NCBI RefSeq assembly: GCF_001429045.1
Contig: NZ_LMHY01000026.1
Span: forward strand, 340,573-404,572
Direction: 5' to 3'
From: Pseudomonas sp. Root71
GTDB taxonomy: Bacteria; Pseudomonadota; Gammaproteobacteria; Pseudomonadales; Pseudomonadaceae
Length of the DNA stretch: 64,000 bases
Shown here one piece after another: positions 51,843 to 59,399 of the stretch. The position numbers were made by a program, and so were the translations under genes. The notes under the pieces were generated by a model that was not told the DNA's origin, searched no databases, and saw only the letters and a program-made list of their open reading frames with translations. Numbering within the stretch: the first letter of the stretch is position 1; every line of letters starts with the position of its first letter.

Positions 51843-52928
51843 ATGGAATTCTTCGAAAAGTTAACAAGTCTCGCTGCCAAAGTTCGTTTGCAGAGCGCTG
51901 CCATTCAAACGGAAGAAGCGACCAAGAATGCTTTTGTCATGCCCTTTATCAGTACGGTACTGGGCTACGATGTTTTCGATCCGACGGAAGTGACACCTGA
52001 ATTCGTTTGCGATATTGGAACGAAGAAAGGGGAGAAAATTGACTATGCAATCATGAAGGCTGGCGAGGTTCAGATCCTCATCGAGTGTAAAAAAATTGGT
52101 GAGCCGCTGCACATCAATCATGCCTCCCAACTGTTTCGCTATTTCCATGTCACCAGCGCTCGAATCTCCATTCTCACCAATGGCCAGGTTTATAAGTTTT
52201 TCACTGACCTGGACGCTCCAAACAAAATGGACGAGAAGCCATTCCTTGAACTCGACCTGCTGGATATCGACGAGTATTCCGTCCCAGAACTGGTGAAACT
52301 CACCAAATCTGCATTCGATGTGGAGTCGATTATCAGCGCCGCAGGTGAGCTGAAGTACGTCAGCCAAATCAAGAAGGTGATTGCTACTCAGGTCAGCAAG
52401 CCTGACGACGACTTTGTGAAAGTGTTTGCTTCTCGGGTTTACGACGGGGTGATTACTCAGAAGGTCCGCGAACAGTTCCATGAACTGACGAGAAAAGCTG
52501 TGGTGCAGTTTCTCAATGACCAAATCAATGACAGGCTCAAGTCGGCAATGAGTGGCACCATCCAGCCTGCGCTGGCCTCTTTACCAGTCGCTACTGGTGA
52601 CACTGAACAACCCAATGTTCGAGATGAGTCGGAGGACAAGGTTCTGACGACATTGGAAGAGCTGGAGGGCTATCACATCGTCCGGGCTGTGGTTCGGTCG
52701 GTTGTTGATGCCAAGCGGATTGTTCAGCGCGACACACAGAGTTACTTTGGTATCCTGCTCGACGACAACAACCGTAAGCCGATCTGCCGACTGCACTTCA
52801 ATCGATCACAGAAATATATCGGTATATTTGACGAAGAGAAGAATGAAACCCGGCATGCAATCAACTCCGTTGATGACATTTACGAGTACTCGGATCATTT
52901 GAAGAAGACTGTCGGGTATTACGATTAA
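51843..52928 (+). CDS. Orphan HsdR N-terminal-like nuclease protein
   Basis: This 361-residue protein begins with a type I restriction R-subunit N-terminal fold (about residues 20-150). A PD-(D/E)xK site is visible as Asp67, Glu81 and Lys83 (KIDYAIM, LIECKK). There is no helicase motor and there are no hsdM or hsdS genes nearby. The C-terminal 110 residues are a separate beta-rich domain (FGILLDDNNRKPICRLHFN). Codon use is more AT-rich than in neighbours, so it was probably acquired. Defence or phage origin is plausible but unproven. A longer frame from 51717 exists; the ATG at 51843 gives the family opening. Confidence 0.8.
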   Translation: MEFFEKLTSLAAKVRLQSAAIQTEEATKNAFVMPFISTVLGYDVFDPTEVTPEFVCDIGTKKGEKIDYAIMKAGEVQILIECKKIGEPLHINHASQLFRYFHVTSARISILTNGQVYKFFTDLDAPNKMDEKPFLELDLLDIDEYSVPELVKLTKSAFDVESIISAAGELKYVSQIKKVIATQVSKPDDDFVKVFASRVYDGVITQKVREQFHELTRKAVVQFLNDQINDRLKSAMSGTIQPALASLPVATGDTEQPNVRDESEDKVLTTLEELEGYHIVRAVVRSVVDAKRIVQRDTQSYFGILLDDNNRKPICRLHFNRSQKYIGIFDEEKNETRHAINSVDDIYEYSDHLKKTVGYYD

Positions 52929-52951
52929 CGTTGTTATCCAGTAATTAAAAG

Positions 52952-52978
52952 AACCGGCCAATAGTGCCGGTTTTTTTG
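52952..52978 (+). terminator. Terminator of the orphan nuclease gene
   Basis: CCGGC and GCCGG pair around CAATAGT, followed by seven T residues. Confidence 0.88.
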
Positions 52979-53098
52979 TTGAAGGGCTCATCGACGTTCT
53001 CCACCAAAGGTCAGGATAGGGCAACACCCTCCAGTCGAGGTATCGTAGCGATCCGGTTGCTGGTCTCGGCCAGAACGACATACCGACAGGAGAACGCA

Positions 53099-53869
53099 AT
53101 GAGTTGGTCCGCCAAACAGTACGTCGCTTTTGAAGATGAACGCACCCGTCCCGCCCGTGACCTGCTGGCGGCCGTCCCCGCCGGAGACGTGCGCTCGGCC
53201 ATCGATATCGGTTGCGGGCCCGGCAACTCCACCGAGTTGCTGGTGGAGCGCTTTGCCGATGCCAAGGTGCGTGGGCTGGACAGTTCCAGCGACATGATCG
53301 AAGCCGCTCGCAAGCGCTTGCCGCAAGTGCAGTTCGACATCGCCGACATCGACACCTGGAATGACAGTGGTCCCTTCGATGTGATTTTCGCCAACGCGGT
53401 GTTGCAGTGGGTGCCGGATCACGCGACTTTGCTACCGTCGCTGGTGAGCAAACTGGCGCCGGGTGGCAGCCTGGCCGTCCAGATGCCTGACAACCTGAAT
53501 GAACACTCGCACCGCTTGATGCGCGAAGTCGCCGCTGATGGCCCATGGGTCGGCAAACTGGCAGGCGCCGCGGGGCAGAGGACTGAAATGGCCGATGCCA
53601 GTGGCTATTATTCGATATTGAAAGCCTGTTGCACCCGCGTCGATGTCTGGCGCACCACTTACCATCATCCGCTCGCAGGCGGCGCGTCTGGCGTGGTGGA
53701 GTGGTTCAAGGGCAGTGGCTTGCGGCCGTTTCTCGATCCGCTGGACGAGGCGGAACGGGCGCAGTATCTGAAGCAATATCAGGTTGCTATCGAGCGGGCG
53801 TATCCGGCCCTGGCCGATGGTTCGGTGCTGTTGCCGTTTCCGCGACTGTTTATCGTCGCAACTCGCTGA
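53099..53869 (+). CDS. tam: Trans-aconitate 2-methyltransferase
   Basis: Tam (256 aa) methylates trans-aconitate, a side product of citrate metabolism, using SAM. The family opening MSWSAKQYVAFEDERTRPARDLL is present, with the SAM site AIDIGCGPGNSTELL near residue 38 and VIFANAVLQWVPDH near residue 96. I start at 53099, which has GGAGA upstream; the longer frame extends into the terminator of the gene before. It is a single-gene unit with its own strong terminator. Confidence 0.93.
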   Translation: MSWSAKQYVAFEDERTRPARDLLAAVPAGDVRSAIDIGCGPGNSTELLVERFADAKVRGLDSSSDMIEAARKRLPQVQFDIADIDTWNDSGPFDVIFANAVLQWVPDHATLLPSLVSKLAPGGSLAVQMPDNLNEHSHRLMREVAADGPWVGKLAGAAGQRTEMADASGYYSILKACCTRVDVWRTTYHHPLAGGASGVVEWFKGSGLRPFLDPLDEAERAQYLKQYQVAIERAYPALADGSVLLPFPRLFIVATR

Positions 53870-53877
53870 TGCGCAAA

Positions 53878-53916
53878 GGGGACAGATGACCTTGAGAGTC
53901 ATCTGTCCCATTTTTT
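53878..53916 (+). terminator. Strong terminator after tam
   Basis: GGGACAGATGAC and GTCATCTGTCCC form a perfect 12-bp stem around seven bases, followed by ATTTTTTG. Confidence 0.92.
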
Positions 53917-53934
53917 GAGCGCTCGAGAAAATCA

Positions 53935-54048
53935 CTACGACTTGTTCTTTTTTGAGCGTCGGGCGCTCAAATATTCAAACGCAAACGAGGCAAAGCCGAA
54001 CAACCCGATCAATGAAATGATCATGATTCCCAACTCTGAATTGTGCAT
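53935..54048 (-). CDS. Possible 37-residue membrane peptide
   Basis: The peptide MHNSELGIMIISLIGLFGFASFAF has a single predicted transmembrane helix, then a basic tail (RRSKKNKS). That layout is common among real bacterial small membrane proteins. The ribosome site (CCGAGATCAAC) is weak. A tandem repeat lies directly upstream on this strand. I offer it as a candidate only. Confidence 0.35.
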   Translation of the reverse strand: MHNSELGIMIISLIGLFGFASFAFEYLSARRSKKNKS

Positions 54049-54060
54049 GTTGATCTCGGG

Positions 54061-54093
54061 GTGAAGGGTGAAGGGTGAAGGGTGAAGGGTGAG
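54061..54093. repeat. Heptamer tandem repeat (GTGAAGG)n
   Basis: Four exact GTGAAGG units at 54061-54088 and a partial fifth. It lies in the leader of the possible small membrane peptide and may vary in copy number between strains. Confidence 0.85.
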
Positions 54094-54210
54094 CCGGGAG
54101 CATAAGGGATCAACTGCCAGGCTCAACGCTGCACTACGGCCTCTTTACTCGCGAGCGATGATCTATACGCAAACGATATGAGCGTCTGGGTGGCGGCGAA
54201 TAATGGCAAC

Positions 54211-54316
54211 CTGTGGCGAGGGAGCTTGTCGGATCGCCGCACCGTCCCGTTGGACTGCGCAGCAGTCCCTTTCCGGGGTCGCTTCGCAACCCAGCGGGAG
54301 CAAGCTCCCTCGCCAC
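54211..54316. repeat. Diverged REP doublet with inner hairpin
   Basis: GTGGCGAGGGAGCTTG and GGGAGCAAGCTCCCTCGCCAC are inverted arms of a third REP variant. Between them lies a perfect GGACTGC-GCA-GCAGTCC hairpin at 54252-54268. No gene is seen in 54127-54363 apart from this. Confidence 0.75.
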
Positions 54317-54363
54317 TATCGCCCACGCTATCTCTTAACTGGCCGCGTTTGGCCGATGTGACG

Positions 54364-54633
54364 TCAGGACGGTTCTGCGTCCATTCGGCGAGCGATCACA
54401 TCCAGTACATCGCAACCGTCACGCAAGGGCACACAGCACAGCAACGCAAAGTCACTGAGTACAACCGAGTCAGAGGTCAGGTCGCCGCGCATCGCGAGGT
54501 TTTCAAGAAGCTGCGTCACGGCGCGAATTCTGTAGCTGGCGGTGCTGAGCAGGGAGTGCAGGGGTTGGGTGGTATTGACATACAGGGAGGGAAGGTCGTC
54601 GGCATTGCTGGTTAAAGCCATGAACTCTTTCAT
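54364..54633 (-). CDS. Small Pseudomonas-type helical protein
   Basis: I do not recognise this 89-residue protein for certain. It opens MKEFMALTSNADDLPSLYVN and is helical with several cysteines (DFALLCCVPLRDGCDVLDVIARRM). The form (a variable start, a short strand, then two amphipathic helices) recalls DUF3077-like small proteins that occur in many copies in P. fluorescens genomes. AAGGAAT before the ATG supports the start. A long structured leader precedes it. Confidence 0.6.
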   Translation of the reverse strand: MKEFMALTSNADDLPSLYVNTTQPLHSLLSTASYRIRAVTQLLENLAMRGDLTSDSVVLSDFALLCCVPLRDGCDVLDVIARRMDAEPS

Positions 54634-55020
54634 GAGTGATTCCTTGAATTGAGGTGAACTACCACTCAGTGTCGCCAAACAATGGGTGGCAGCTGTACGC
54701 AGGTTGGCGAACCGGGACAAGGCAAACCGGCAGACCCATAGGTCTCCCACGCACAGCCACCATAAACAGGTAGCCAAGTGCGTTCAGAAACGCTCCGAGA
54801 TAGCTCGGAGGTTTCTATGCTTTGCCATCGAGTCGCCAAACCCGATACGCCATTTGGGCGCGATCGGACTATAGGTCTCATGGCAAAGGCACAGCAATGC
54901 GCAAGTGTACGGACAATTCCCAGTGTCGTGTAGGACGTTGCTTTTTCTGGCGTTGATCTCCGTTGGGCCTTTAAAAGTGGGCGCTTAACACTAGCGTTGA
55001 CAGGCGCATCACCAAATCTC
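54634..55020 (-). promoter_or_regulatory. Structured leader region of the small protein gene
   Basis: This 390-base gene-free stretch contains a stable hairpin at 54787-54815 (GAAAC, CTCCGAG, loop ATAG, CTCGGAG, GTTTC), another at about 54733-54747 (AGACC-CATA-GGTCT) and many short repeats. Its position upstream of the leftward gene suggests a long 5' leader. I see no tRNA and no second gene. From memory, related sequences precede other small hypothetical genes in P. fluorescens. Confidence 0.4.
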
Positions 55021-55027
55021 GCGCACA

Positions 55028-55053
55028 AAAAAAACCGGTCACCCGGACCGGCT
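55028..55053 (-). terminator. Terminator of the Fic gene
   Basis: CCGGTC and GACCGG pair around ACCCG. Read leftward, a long T run follows, 45 bases after the fic stop. Confidence 0.85.
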
Positions 55054-55096
55054 TTCTCCTGAGTTGCAGATGTAAGCTATCCAGTTCTACCGGAGA

Positions 55097-56641
55097 TCAC
55101 TCTTCACCGGCCCCCATCAATTGATCCTCAAACGCCGAACGCACTGCATCCACAACACGTTGCGCCATGCGCTCATCTTCAAGTATTGGGTACCCTTTTT
55201 TCAGCTTGCCGGAGACCTTCCAACCGTTTTCCTTGATCGAGCGGATGATGCGATTGGCATCCTGATCCGGCATCTCGAGCACTTCTTTGAGTTGTTCCTG
55301 CGCTCGCTGAAAGATCACCAGTACTCTGGCCTCATCTGCCATCTCCGTACGAATCGTATGTTCGACAACGCGTGCGGTGTAGAGAACGTGCTCGGTCAGG
55401 TCTGGGTACCGCCAGGCAAAGCTTGCGTCTACGTATTCATCGAAGTTGAAATTGCTAAGCGTTCCGTCCTCGTAGGTCTCCAGTTCGCCAAATCGATAGG
55501 CTGCCGCGTAACGGCGCATGAACGGTCGTGAGAATACTTCAAGCGTACGATCGTAGCCGGCCCTGAAGTCGATCGAGCTGGTGATCGTGGCTGACACGGG
55601 CAGGATCACTCCATCGGGCACTGCCTCGTCTCGTATCAAGGTGTCGTTGATCAGGAAGCGATGAATCCGGCCGTTACCGTCACGCATGGGATGGATGTAC
55701 ACGAAGCTGAATGCAAGCACTGCGGCACGTGCTACTGACTCCGCTCCACGTGTAGCTATCTCGAACTCGTTGAGGCCGTCCAATAACTGGGCAAGATCTT
55801 CAAAGTGCGGGGCAATGTAATGCACGATGTCCTCGCGCATTGTGGCCTGACCTACAAATACCGGGGAGCGCCGCAAGCCGAGCCCAATGGCATCTCGACC
55901 CAGAATGCCGGCTTGCAGGGAACGTAGGCTGTCATTGCTTAATGGGGCTTCGATATGGCCGCAGTGCTGGGCAATGACATGCGCAAAACGCTGGATACGA
56001 TCAGCCTGGTCGGCCTCTTTTTCGATGAGAAAGCTGGCTCGCGACTCCTTGAACGTCAACCAACTGGCCGTACGCATCAAGATATCGGCACCAAAGGTTC
56101 GATCCAACTCCTTCAACGCCGCGCCGAGATCGAATTGCAGAGCCTCTTTGACTGCCGCCGTACGACGAACCAAAGGGCAAAAACCGGGCGTACCGGGCAG
56201 GTTGTTTTTGACTCGCCAACGTCGAACTCGTGGTGGTTCGCTACGGGTGAGGTAGTCCTGCGCAGAAAGTGCATCGACATAGCCACCGTTGGTTACATCC
56301 GGCACATCCAGGCTTAGCCCTGTCAGCCATTCGTAGAGAAACCCCGTGCGGCGAGCGTATTGGCCGAAAGGCTCCCGTTGGCACCAGGCTACGATAGGGG
56401 CGGGACCGGTCTTCGCAAACAGGCGGGCAAAGAATTCGAGATGAATCTCTTCGTACTTGAGGCCGAATTCGAAATGCCCTGAAAAATCGTCGGCAGGCCG
56501 GTAGCTTGGGGGATACTGATTCTGCGTATGCCCGCTACTTTCGCGACTGACACGTGTCGTGCCAATCGTCGATTCGACGCGCAGTGGCTGTGCCAGAGCG
56601 ATGTCGTACTGGTTTGCGAGTGCCTTCAAACCGACCTGCAT
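55097..56641 (-). CDS. Fic-domain protein
   Basis: The Fic active-site motif HPMRDGNGRIHR is at residues 317-328 of this 514-residue protein, with all catalytic residues (His317, Asp321, Asn323, Arg325). It should transfer AMP, or less often another group, to a target protein. A class II-like inhibitory helix is visible earlier: Ser203-x3-Glu207 in ASFLIEKEA, though Lys208 stands where Gly/Asn is usual. The C-terminal 150 residues are helical and may bind DNA or protein. It stands alone with an operator-like repeat array upstream. Targets are unknown. Confidence 0.88.
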   Translation of the reverse strand: MQVGLKALANQYDIALAQPLRVESTIGTTRVSRESSGHTQNQYPPSYRPADDFSGHFEFGLKYEEIHLEFFARLFAKTGPAPIVAWCQREPFGQYARRTGFLYEWLTGLSLDVPDVTNGGYVDALSAQDYLTRSEPPRVRRWRVKNNLPGTPGFCPLVRRTAAVKEALQFDLGAALKELDRTFGADILMRTASWLTFKESRASFLIEKEADQADRIQRFAHVIAQHCGHIEAPLSNDSLRSLQAGILGRDAIGLGLRRSPVFVGQATMREDIVHYIAPHFEDLAQLLDGLNEFEIATRGAESVARAAVLAFSFVYIHPMRDGNGRIHRFLINDTLIRDEAVPDGVILPVSATITSSIDFRAGYDRTLEVFSRPFMRRYAAAYRFGELETYEDGTLSNFNFDEYVDASFAWRYPDLTEHVLYTARVVEHTIRTEMADEARVLVIFQRAQEQLKEVLEMPDQDANRIIRSIKENGWKVSGKLKKGYPILEDERMAQRVVDAVRSAFEDQLMGAGEE

Positions 56642-56661
56642 TGATGAAATCCTTTACTGGG

Positions 56662-56781
56662 GCGATAAAAACGCTAACAAATGCCTGATCCTACGCGAAA
56701 ACGTTAATTTTGCGGAGGTGAAAAGGCTAACGGTCACCGAAATTCGCTAACAAATCCCCATCTTGCGAAAAAAACGCTAAC
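56662..56781 (-). promoter_or_regulatory. Five-copy direct-repeat array upstream of fic
   Basis: On the + strand the motif (G)CGAAAA-CGCTAAC recurs at 56662-56678, 56695-56708, 56718-56731, 56737-56751 and 56765-56781. The ends are 30, 23, 20 and 30 bases apart, close to whole DNA turns. It lies 21-140 bases before the fic start, as a multi-site operator would. Confidence 0.65.
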
Positions 56782-57003
56782 GGGACTTTTATAGTAGTCG
56801 CTTCTGCGCAGGAGCACTTTGCGTATGGATGGGCACCAGGTAAGCCTTCTAAACGGAAAAGTTGCGGAAGGTTCGGATGAAGGGAACCCCCTATACCTGC
56901 GAGTCCCTCAAATTGCGGACATAAAAAAACCGGCCATCAAGGCCGGTTTTTTCTGTCTCTGCATCCCCGTCAAAACCACCCTGACGTGAGATCAAAATTC
57001 GAT
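56782..57003. other. Gap between the fic control region and tRNA-Gly
   Basis: It holds a likely fic promoter at its left end, no recognisable gene, and the tRNA terminator at 56923-56952. The nonamer TGAAGGGAA at about 56877 also occurs inside the tRNA gene. Confidence 0.5.
56923..56952. terminator. Terminator of tRNA-Gly
   Basis: AAAACCGGCC and GGCCGGTTTT pair around ATCAA, with A and T runs outside; it lies just downstream of the leftward tRNA gene. Confidence 0.88.
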
Positions 57004-57077
57004 TGGAGCGGGTGAAGGGAATCGAACCCTCGTTATCAGCTTGGGAAGCTGGAGTAATGCCATTATACGACACCCGC
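57004..57077 (-). tRNA. tRNA-Gly (anticodon TCC)
   Basis: On the minus strand the acceptor arms GCGGGTG and CACCCGC pair fully, followed by T and an encoded CCA. The anticodon stem-loop reads CCAGC-TTCCCAA-GCTGA around anticodon TCC (reads GGA and GGG). The T arm is GAGGGTTCGATTCCCTT. The length is 74 with CCA. It is a common type of integration target; no integrase is in the window. Confidence 0.96.
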
Positions 57078-57256
57078 TCAGAGCGGTGACTTTGTACCAG
57101 ATACGGCCGCGAATTTGAAGTTTTTCTTTACGTGGAGCGGGTTTAACACGATATGACAAAAAGCCCGGACCCCATGACGGTCGATCGCGGGCAAACCTCG
57201 CGCCTGCAGAATACGTTTAACGCAGCAGGGCGGGGCTTGCTCGCGATGACGCTGTT

Positions 57257-58141
57257 TCAGATGGACAATGCATGGTGGTCCTGGACGTAGTGGTAACGCG
57301 GTCGGCTTTCATGCGGTGCCGGCTTCAGGAAGCCCATCAGTGCATTGCGGCTGTCCCGGCAAGCGGCTTTGTGTTCCATGTCGAGAAAGTGCCCGGTGGC
57401 CTGCAAGGTAGTGAAGGTGGCGTGTTGCACGTGATTGGCGAACAATCGGGCGCCATCGGCGGCGGTGTATTCGTCCCATTCGCCGTTCATGAATAACACC
57501 GGTACGTTGATTTTCTCCGCAGCTTTGAAAAAGCACTGGCGATCACTTTGCAGCAGGTCGTTGATGTGGAAGTGCATCTGCCCGTATTCATGCTCGGCCA
57601 GGGAACTGACGTGCCGATAATTGAAGCGTTTGAACAACGTTGGCAGGTGTTTGCCGATGGTGCTGTTCACCAGGTTGCCGACCCGGTCCCCGTCCCGGTT
57701 GCCGAGGTAATCCACGCCGCGCTCGAGGTAATCGAGCATATGCGAGTTGATTTCCGGGGAGAACGAGCTGATCACCGCTTTTTCAATGCGTCGCGGCTGT
57801 TGGGAAAGCGCGACCATGGTCGCGGCACCGCCCCAGGAAAACGACAGCACGTGTTCGGCGGCGAAGTGGTCGATCAGCTCAATAAGGATCTGCCCTTCGA
57901 TTTCCTTGGTGAGCATTTTTTCATGCAGGTTGTGGGCTTTTGACCGGCCCGCGTAGGGCTGGTCGTAGCAGACGACGTTGAACTGCGGATGGAGGTTTTT
58001 CACGGTTTGTGCAAACGACGCAGTCGTGGCCATCGAGCCGTTGACCAAGATAATGGTCTTCTCTGCGGCGTCTGCGCGATAGAACTCCGTGTAAACCCGG
58101 TACTGACCCTGTATATCCAGCACAGCGATTTCTGGCCTCAT
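57257..58141 (-). CDS. phaG: (R)-3-hydroxyacyl-ACP transacylase/thioesterase
   Basis: PhaG (294 aa) links fatty-acid synthesis to medium-chain polyhydroxyalkanoate: it takes (R)-3-hydroxyacyl groups from ACP toward CoA, and newer work describes it as a thioesterase. The sequence follows P. putida PhaG closely from MRPEIAVLDIQGQYRVYTEF onward. The nucleophile is Ser102 in SFSWGG, and the active His is in ATGHFLDME near residue 254. RhlA is a homologue, but the opening and tail match PhaG better, and no rhlB is near. I use the ATG at 58141; the extra upstream codons are not family-like. It is alone, as in other pseudomonads. Confidence 0.92.
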   Translation of the reverse strand: MRPEIAVLDIQGQYRVYTEFYRADAAEKTIILVNGSMATTASFAQTVKNLHPQFNVVCYDQPYAGRSKAHNLHEKMLTKEIEGQILIELIDHFAAEHVLSFSWGGAATMVALSQQPRRIEKAVISSFSPEINSHMLDYLERGVDYLGNRDGDRVGNLVNSTIGKHLPTLFKRFNYRHVSSLAEHEYGQMHFHINDLLQSDRQCFFKAAEKINVPVLFMNGEWDEYTAADGARLFANHVQHATFTTLQATGHFLDMEHKAACRDSRNALMGFLKPAPHESRPRYHYVQDHHALSI

Positions 58142-58453
58142 GTCATAAGACTCCTGGCAAGCGGGTATGCGCGCAAATGAGATTGCACGAGCTTTGTGAC
58201 AGGTAGGCATACGCCTGGAATTTGAGAGGCCCATGTCGATCCATTGCAGTCCGGTCGACGGGTATTGTTATTGGCGGGCAGTCTGCCGGATGAGGCCGGA
58301 ACCCTTGGGTTCCTACCGGCAAAAAGTTTCTTAGAAGTATGGGGTGACTCGTCGGTCACATTTCGGCCGACGTCCTGATTCAAGCAGGGGTCACATCAAT
58401 GCGCAAGTGCCTTTGGTAAATTGTTCGACAACTTCTGCTGAGCGGTCGCTGGC
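58142..58453. promoter_or_regulatory. Leader and promoter region of phaG
   Basis: This 312-base gap contains a strong hairpin at 58295-58320 (GCCGG-AACCC-TT-GGGTT-CCTA-CCGGC) and a dyad GTGAC-TCGTCG-GTCAC near 58342. Both lie upstream of the leftward phaG. No gene is visible. Confidence 0.5.
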
Positions 58454-59146
58454 TTAGATCGATCCGATCTCTTCATCGCTCAGTGGGCGGTATTCGCCCG
58501 GTTTCAACGCGTCGTCGAGCAGCAGCGGCCCCATGCGTTCGCGGTGCAGGCGCATCACCTTGTTGTTGAAGTGGCCGAACATGCGCTTGACCTGGTGATA
58601 ACGGCCTTCGACGATGCTCAGGCGCGCGCATTTTGGCCCGAGCAGCTCTAGCCCGGCCGGTTGCGTGGTGAGGTCTTCGAAGGCGAAGTACAGCCCCTGG
58701 CTGAACGTGATCGCGTATTCGGGGCCGATGTCCTGCTCGGTTTCGACGTAATAGACCTTCGGTAGCTTGGTCTGCGGTTGGGTCAGGCGCCGCGACCAGC
58801 TGCCGTCGTTGGTGATCAGCATCAGGCCGGTGGTATTGAAATCCAGGCGTCCGGCGATGTGCAGTTCGTCCTTGTCCGGTTCATGGATCAAATCGAGCAC
58901 AGTCGGGTGTTGCGGATCCCGGGTGGCGCTGACGCAGCCGGCGGGCTTGTGCAGCATGAAGTGGCGCAGGGGTTTGCCGACTTGCAGCACCTCGTTGTCG
59001 ACTTCGACGCGGCTGAATTCGCGGACTTCGCTGTGCGGGTCGCTGACGACGTTTCCGTCAACCCGGACGCGTTTTTCCACCAGCAACAGGCGTACTTGCT
59101 TACGGTTGAAGCACGGCAGGTTGCTGAGGAAGCGGTCGACACGCAT
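58454..59146 (-). CDS. rsuA: 16S rRNA pseudouridine-516 synthase
   Basis: RsuA (230 aa) isomerises U516 of 16S rRNA. An S4-like RNA-binding domain opens the protein (MRVDRFLSNLPCFNRKQVRLLLVEKRVRVDG), and the catalytic domain carries Asp in GRLDFNTTGLMLITNDG near residue 103. KVYYVETEQ and EGRYHQVKRMF are further family blocks. It follows the CWC-type gene by 34 bases on the same strand. Confidence 0.93.
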   Translation of the reverse strand: MRVDRFLSNLPCFNRKQVRLLLVEKRVRVDGNVVSDPHSEVREFSRVEVDNEVLQVGKPLRHFMLHKPAGCVSATRDPQHPTVLDLIHEPDKDELHIAGRLDFNTTGLMLITNDGSWSRRLTQPQTKLPKVYYVETEQDIGPEYAITFSQGLYFAFEDLTTQPAGLELLGPKCARLSIVEGRYHQVKRMFGHFNNKVMRLHRERMGPLLLDDALKPGEYRPLSDEEIGSI

Positions 59147-59180
59147 GACTTAAGGATCGGTGAATAAAGGGGCGCGCATC

Positions 59181-59399
59181 TTACTTGATCGATTCGGGCG
59201 CTGCTTGCAACTGCGCCTCGACCTCGGCGCAACGCGGGCACAGGCACGAGGCGTCGCGCAGTTGCGCCGGCAGCGCCTGGAGCACGGCCGGGTCGATGCT
59301 GACGCCGTAGCACCAGCAGGCGCGGTCAGCGGTTCGCGGATCGGCCAGGGTGCAGTCGTTGGGGGCGCCGCAGGCGGGGCAGAGGTCAGGCTGGTTCAT
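59181..59399 (-). CDS. Cysteine-rich CWC-family protein
   Basis: This small protein (72 aa) has the PF14375 pattern: CPACGAPNDC, then CWCYGVSID, and CLCPRCAEVE near the C terminus, seven or eight cysteines likely to bind zinc. The function is unknown. The ATG at 59399 overlaps the end of the cyclase gene by 14 bases, so translation is probably coupled. Confidence 0.88.
   Translation of the reverse strand: MNQPDLCPACGAPNDCTLADPRTADRACWCYGVSIDPAVLQALPAQLRDASCLCPRCAEVEAQLQAAPESIK

Noticed and set aside
54061..54093. Heptamer repeat as a CRISPR or tRNA-derived att remnant
   Set aside because: Units are contiguous and seven bases long with no spacers; likeness to the tRNA arm (GGTGAAGGG) is too short to mean origin.
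54178..54615. Open frame of 145 codons over the REP variant and the small antisense gene
   Set aside because: It is mostly repeat DNA and shadow of the leftward ORF; no ribosome site.
56877..57021. TGAAGGGAA shared by the fic-tRNA gap and tRNA-Gly as an attachment-site pair
   Set aside because: Only nine bases, not the usual tRNA 3' end, and no integrase nearby; chance is likely enough.
57257..58141. RhlA (rhamnolipid precursor synthase) as the identity of phaG
   Set aside because: The homology is real, but the N and C termini follow PhaG and no rhlB or rhlC lies nearby.
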